Below, piece after piece: positions 63,482 through 64,000 of a stretch of 64,000 nt of DNA. This stretch comes from Bradyrhizobium sp. RP6 (GTDB taxonomy: Bacteria > Pseudomonadota > Alphaproteobacteria > Rhizobiales > Xanthobacteraceae). Location of the stretch: assembly GCF_003837805.1 (NCBI RefSeq), contig NZ_RQIT01000027.1:38869-102868 (forward strand), written 5' to 3'. Every line of letters starts with the position of its first letter. Within the stretch, counting starts at the first letter, position 1. Below the pieces are notes generated by a model, which worked only from the letters and a program-made list of their open reading frames with translations, was not told the DNA's origin and did not search any database. The translations under genes were made by a program, and so were the position numbers.

Positions 63482-63500
63482 GACTCAAGAACTCTGACTC
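63426..63500. promoter_or_regulatory. Cluster of four GANTC methylation sites at the ccrM start
   Basis: GACTC occurs at 63426, 63471, 63482 and 63496, a density far above chance for a 75-base stretch. The last two lie in the likely ccrM leader. In Caulobacter, GANTC sites in the ccrM leader shut the promoter once methylated, so similar feedback is plausible here. Confidence 0.55.
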
Positions 63501-63900
63501 AGGCGACGCTGTCGGCGACGCGGGACCAAACAACCGACTGGCCGTTACATTGAAGGGGCAAAGTAAAAAACGACTTAACTCGCCGCTCTCGTAAGCAGCC
63601 GTCGCTTTGCCGTTCGTGCGCACGTTGCTGTGCGCATTCGCTGTATTTTGCAGTGTATTTCGCGTTTGCTCGCGCTGCTGGATCAATCGTGGCGGCAAAA
63701 AGGCTGCAAATTTCTCTCGGAAAAAATTGCTCGACCCTCGGAAAAAATTGCTGGCATCGACACGCTGTCGCACTAGGCAATTTTTGCCGGCCACGATATT
63801 GATAAGAGCAACGGAAATTTTACGTGTGTGGCGCGTTGAACCTTGGCGCTGTCTCGCGTCGTCGAAACTGAATCAGGGACCCCAAAAGGAAAGGCCGCCA
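63482..63900. other. Divergent intergenic region between ccrM and a metallopeptidase gene
   Basis: This 419-base AT-richer gap holds two GANTC sites, the 16-base direct repeat CTCGGAAAAAATTGCT at 63716-63731 and 63737-63752 (21-base period), and GGCAATTTTTGCC near 63777-63789. The A-tracts in phase with two helical turns may bend DNA or bind a regulator. It should contain promoters for both flanking genes. A 121-codon minus-strand ORF across it looks like a chance frame. Confidence 0.5.
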
Positions 63901-64000
63901 TGCGTTACGATGACTTCCGCCGGAGCGACGACATCGAGGATCGTCGCGAGGAAGGTGGTGGCTTTGGCGGCGGAGGAGGCGGGTTCGGTCTGCCGATGGG
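63901..64000 (+). CDS. Neutral zinc metallopeptidase (YpfJ-like), N-terminal part only
   Basis: The frame opens MRYDDFRRSDDIEDRREEGG and a Gly-rich stretch ending FGLPMG at the window edge. This opening is typical of the YpfJ/KPN_02809 family of exported neutral zinc peptidases. The catalytic HExxH lies beyond the window, so activity cannot be judged. It is divergent from ccrM. Confidence 0.75.

Noticed and set aside
63429..63794. A 121-codon minus-strand ORF in the ccrM upstream gap
   Set aside because: It overlaps the ccrM start in another frame, and part of it is only the translated direct repeat (SNFFR twice). No family or ribosome site is evident.

Overview
The window reads as a chromosomal segment of a GC-rich alphaproteobacterium, most likely Bradyrhizobium or a close relative (Nitrobacteraceae). 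The pointers are a fused cytochrome b/c1 gene (fbcH) behind a Rieske gene, a fused trpE(G) gene with a leader-peptide attenuator, a CcrM-type methyltransferase, a heme oxygenase/bacteriophytochrome pair, and several families of intergenic palindromic repeats. I saw no rRNA, tRNA, CRISPR array, transposase or integrase.

Layout. 0-3.2 kb: a ZnuD-like TonB receptor and a small DUF2946 protein behind a perfect palindrome that resembles a Zur operator. 3.3-10.3 kb: a minus-strand MoxR / DUF58 / DUF4159 / VWA-like membrane operon. 10.5-13.3 kb: a plus-strand operon DUF1285 / NUDIX / DUF6111 / cca. 13.3-16 kb: a LysR gene and two small alpha-beta-barrel proteins sit between cca and a TauE/SafE transporter; each border carries a decayed piece of the gene from the other side. 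16.1-21.9 kb: a heavy-metal RND efflux operon with a His-rich protein, an adaptor with an extra N-terminal part, the pump and a small periplasmic protein, but no outer-membrane channel. 21.9-28.4 kb: a divergent LysR gene and an operon for an FAD amino-acid oxidase, hydantoinase A and B subunits and a Bug/TctC binding protein; a broken gene lies just beyond it.

28.8-35 kb: DUF2158, HAD phosphatase, hemF, queE, trmL, then petA-fbcH (cytochrome bc1) ending at a clear terminator. 35.3-39.8 kb: dienelactone hydrolase, a frameshifted coiled-coil gene, trpL-trpE(G), apt and a GIY-YIG protein. 39.9-44.6 kb: two orphan ParA-like ATPases, an M48 protease with LemA, and an Rsm22-like methyltransferase. 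44.7-50.9 kb: smc, a DsbA-like thioredoxin, DUF721 and divergent mutY. 51-55.2 kb: thioesterase, FAD monooxygenase, GST, LysR and an NTF2-like protein. 55.5-60.9 kb: heme oxygenase, a bacteriophytochrome with HWE kinase and receiver, and a chemoreceptor. 61-64 kb: GST, a small membrane protein, ccrM, and the start of a neutral zinc metallopeptidase.

Most of the window is ordinary core genome. The accessory part is roughly 13.3-28.8 kb. The best leads are the crossed cca/tauE remnants, the Zur-like operator, the trp attenuator, the RND operon with its extra proteins, the divergent hydantoinase operon and the orphan ATPase pair.
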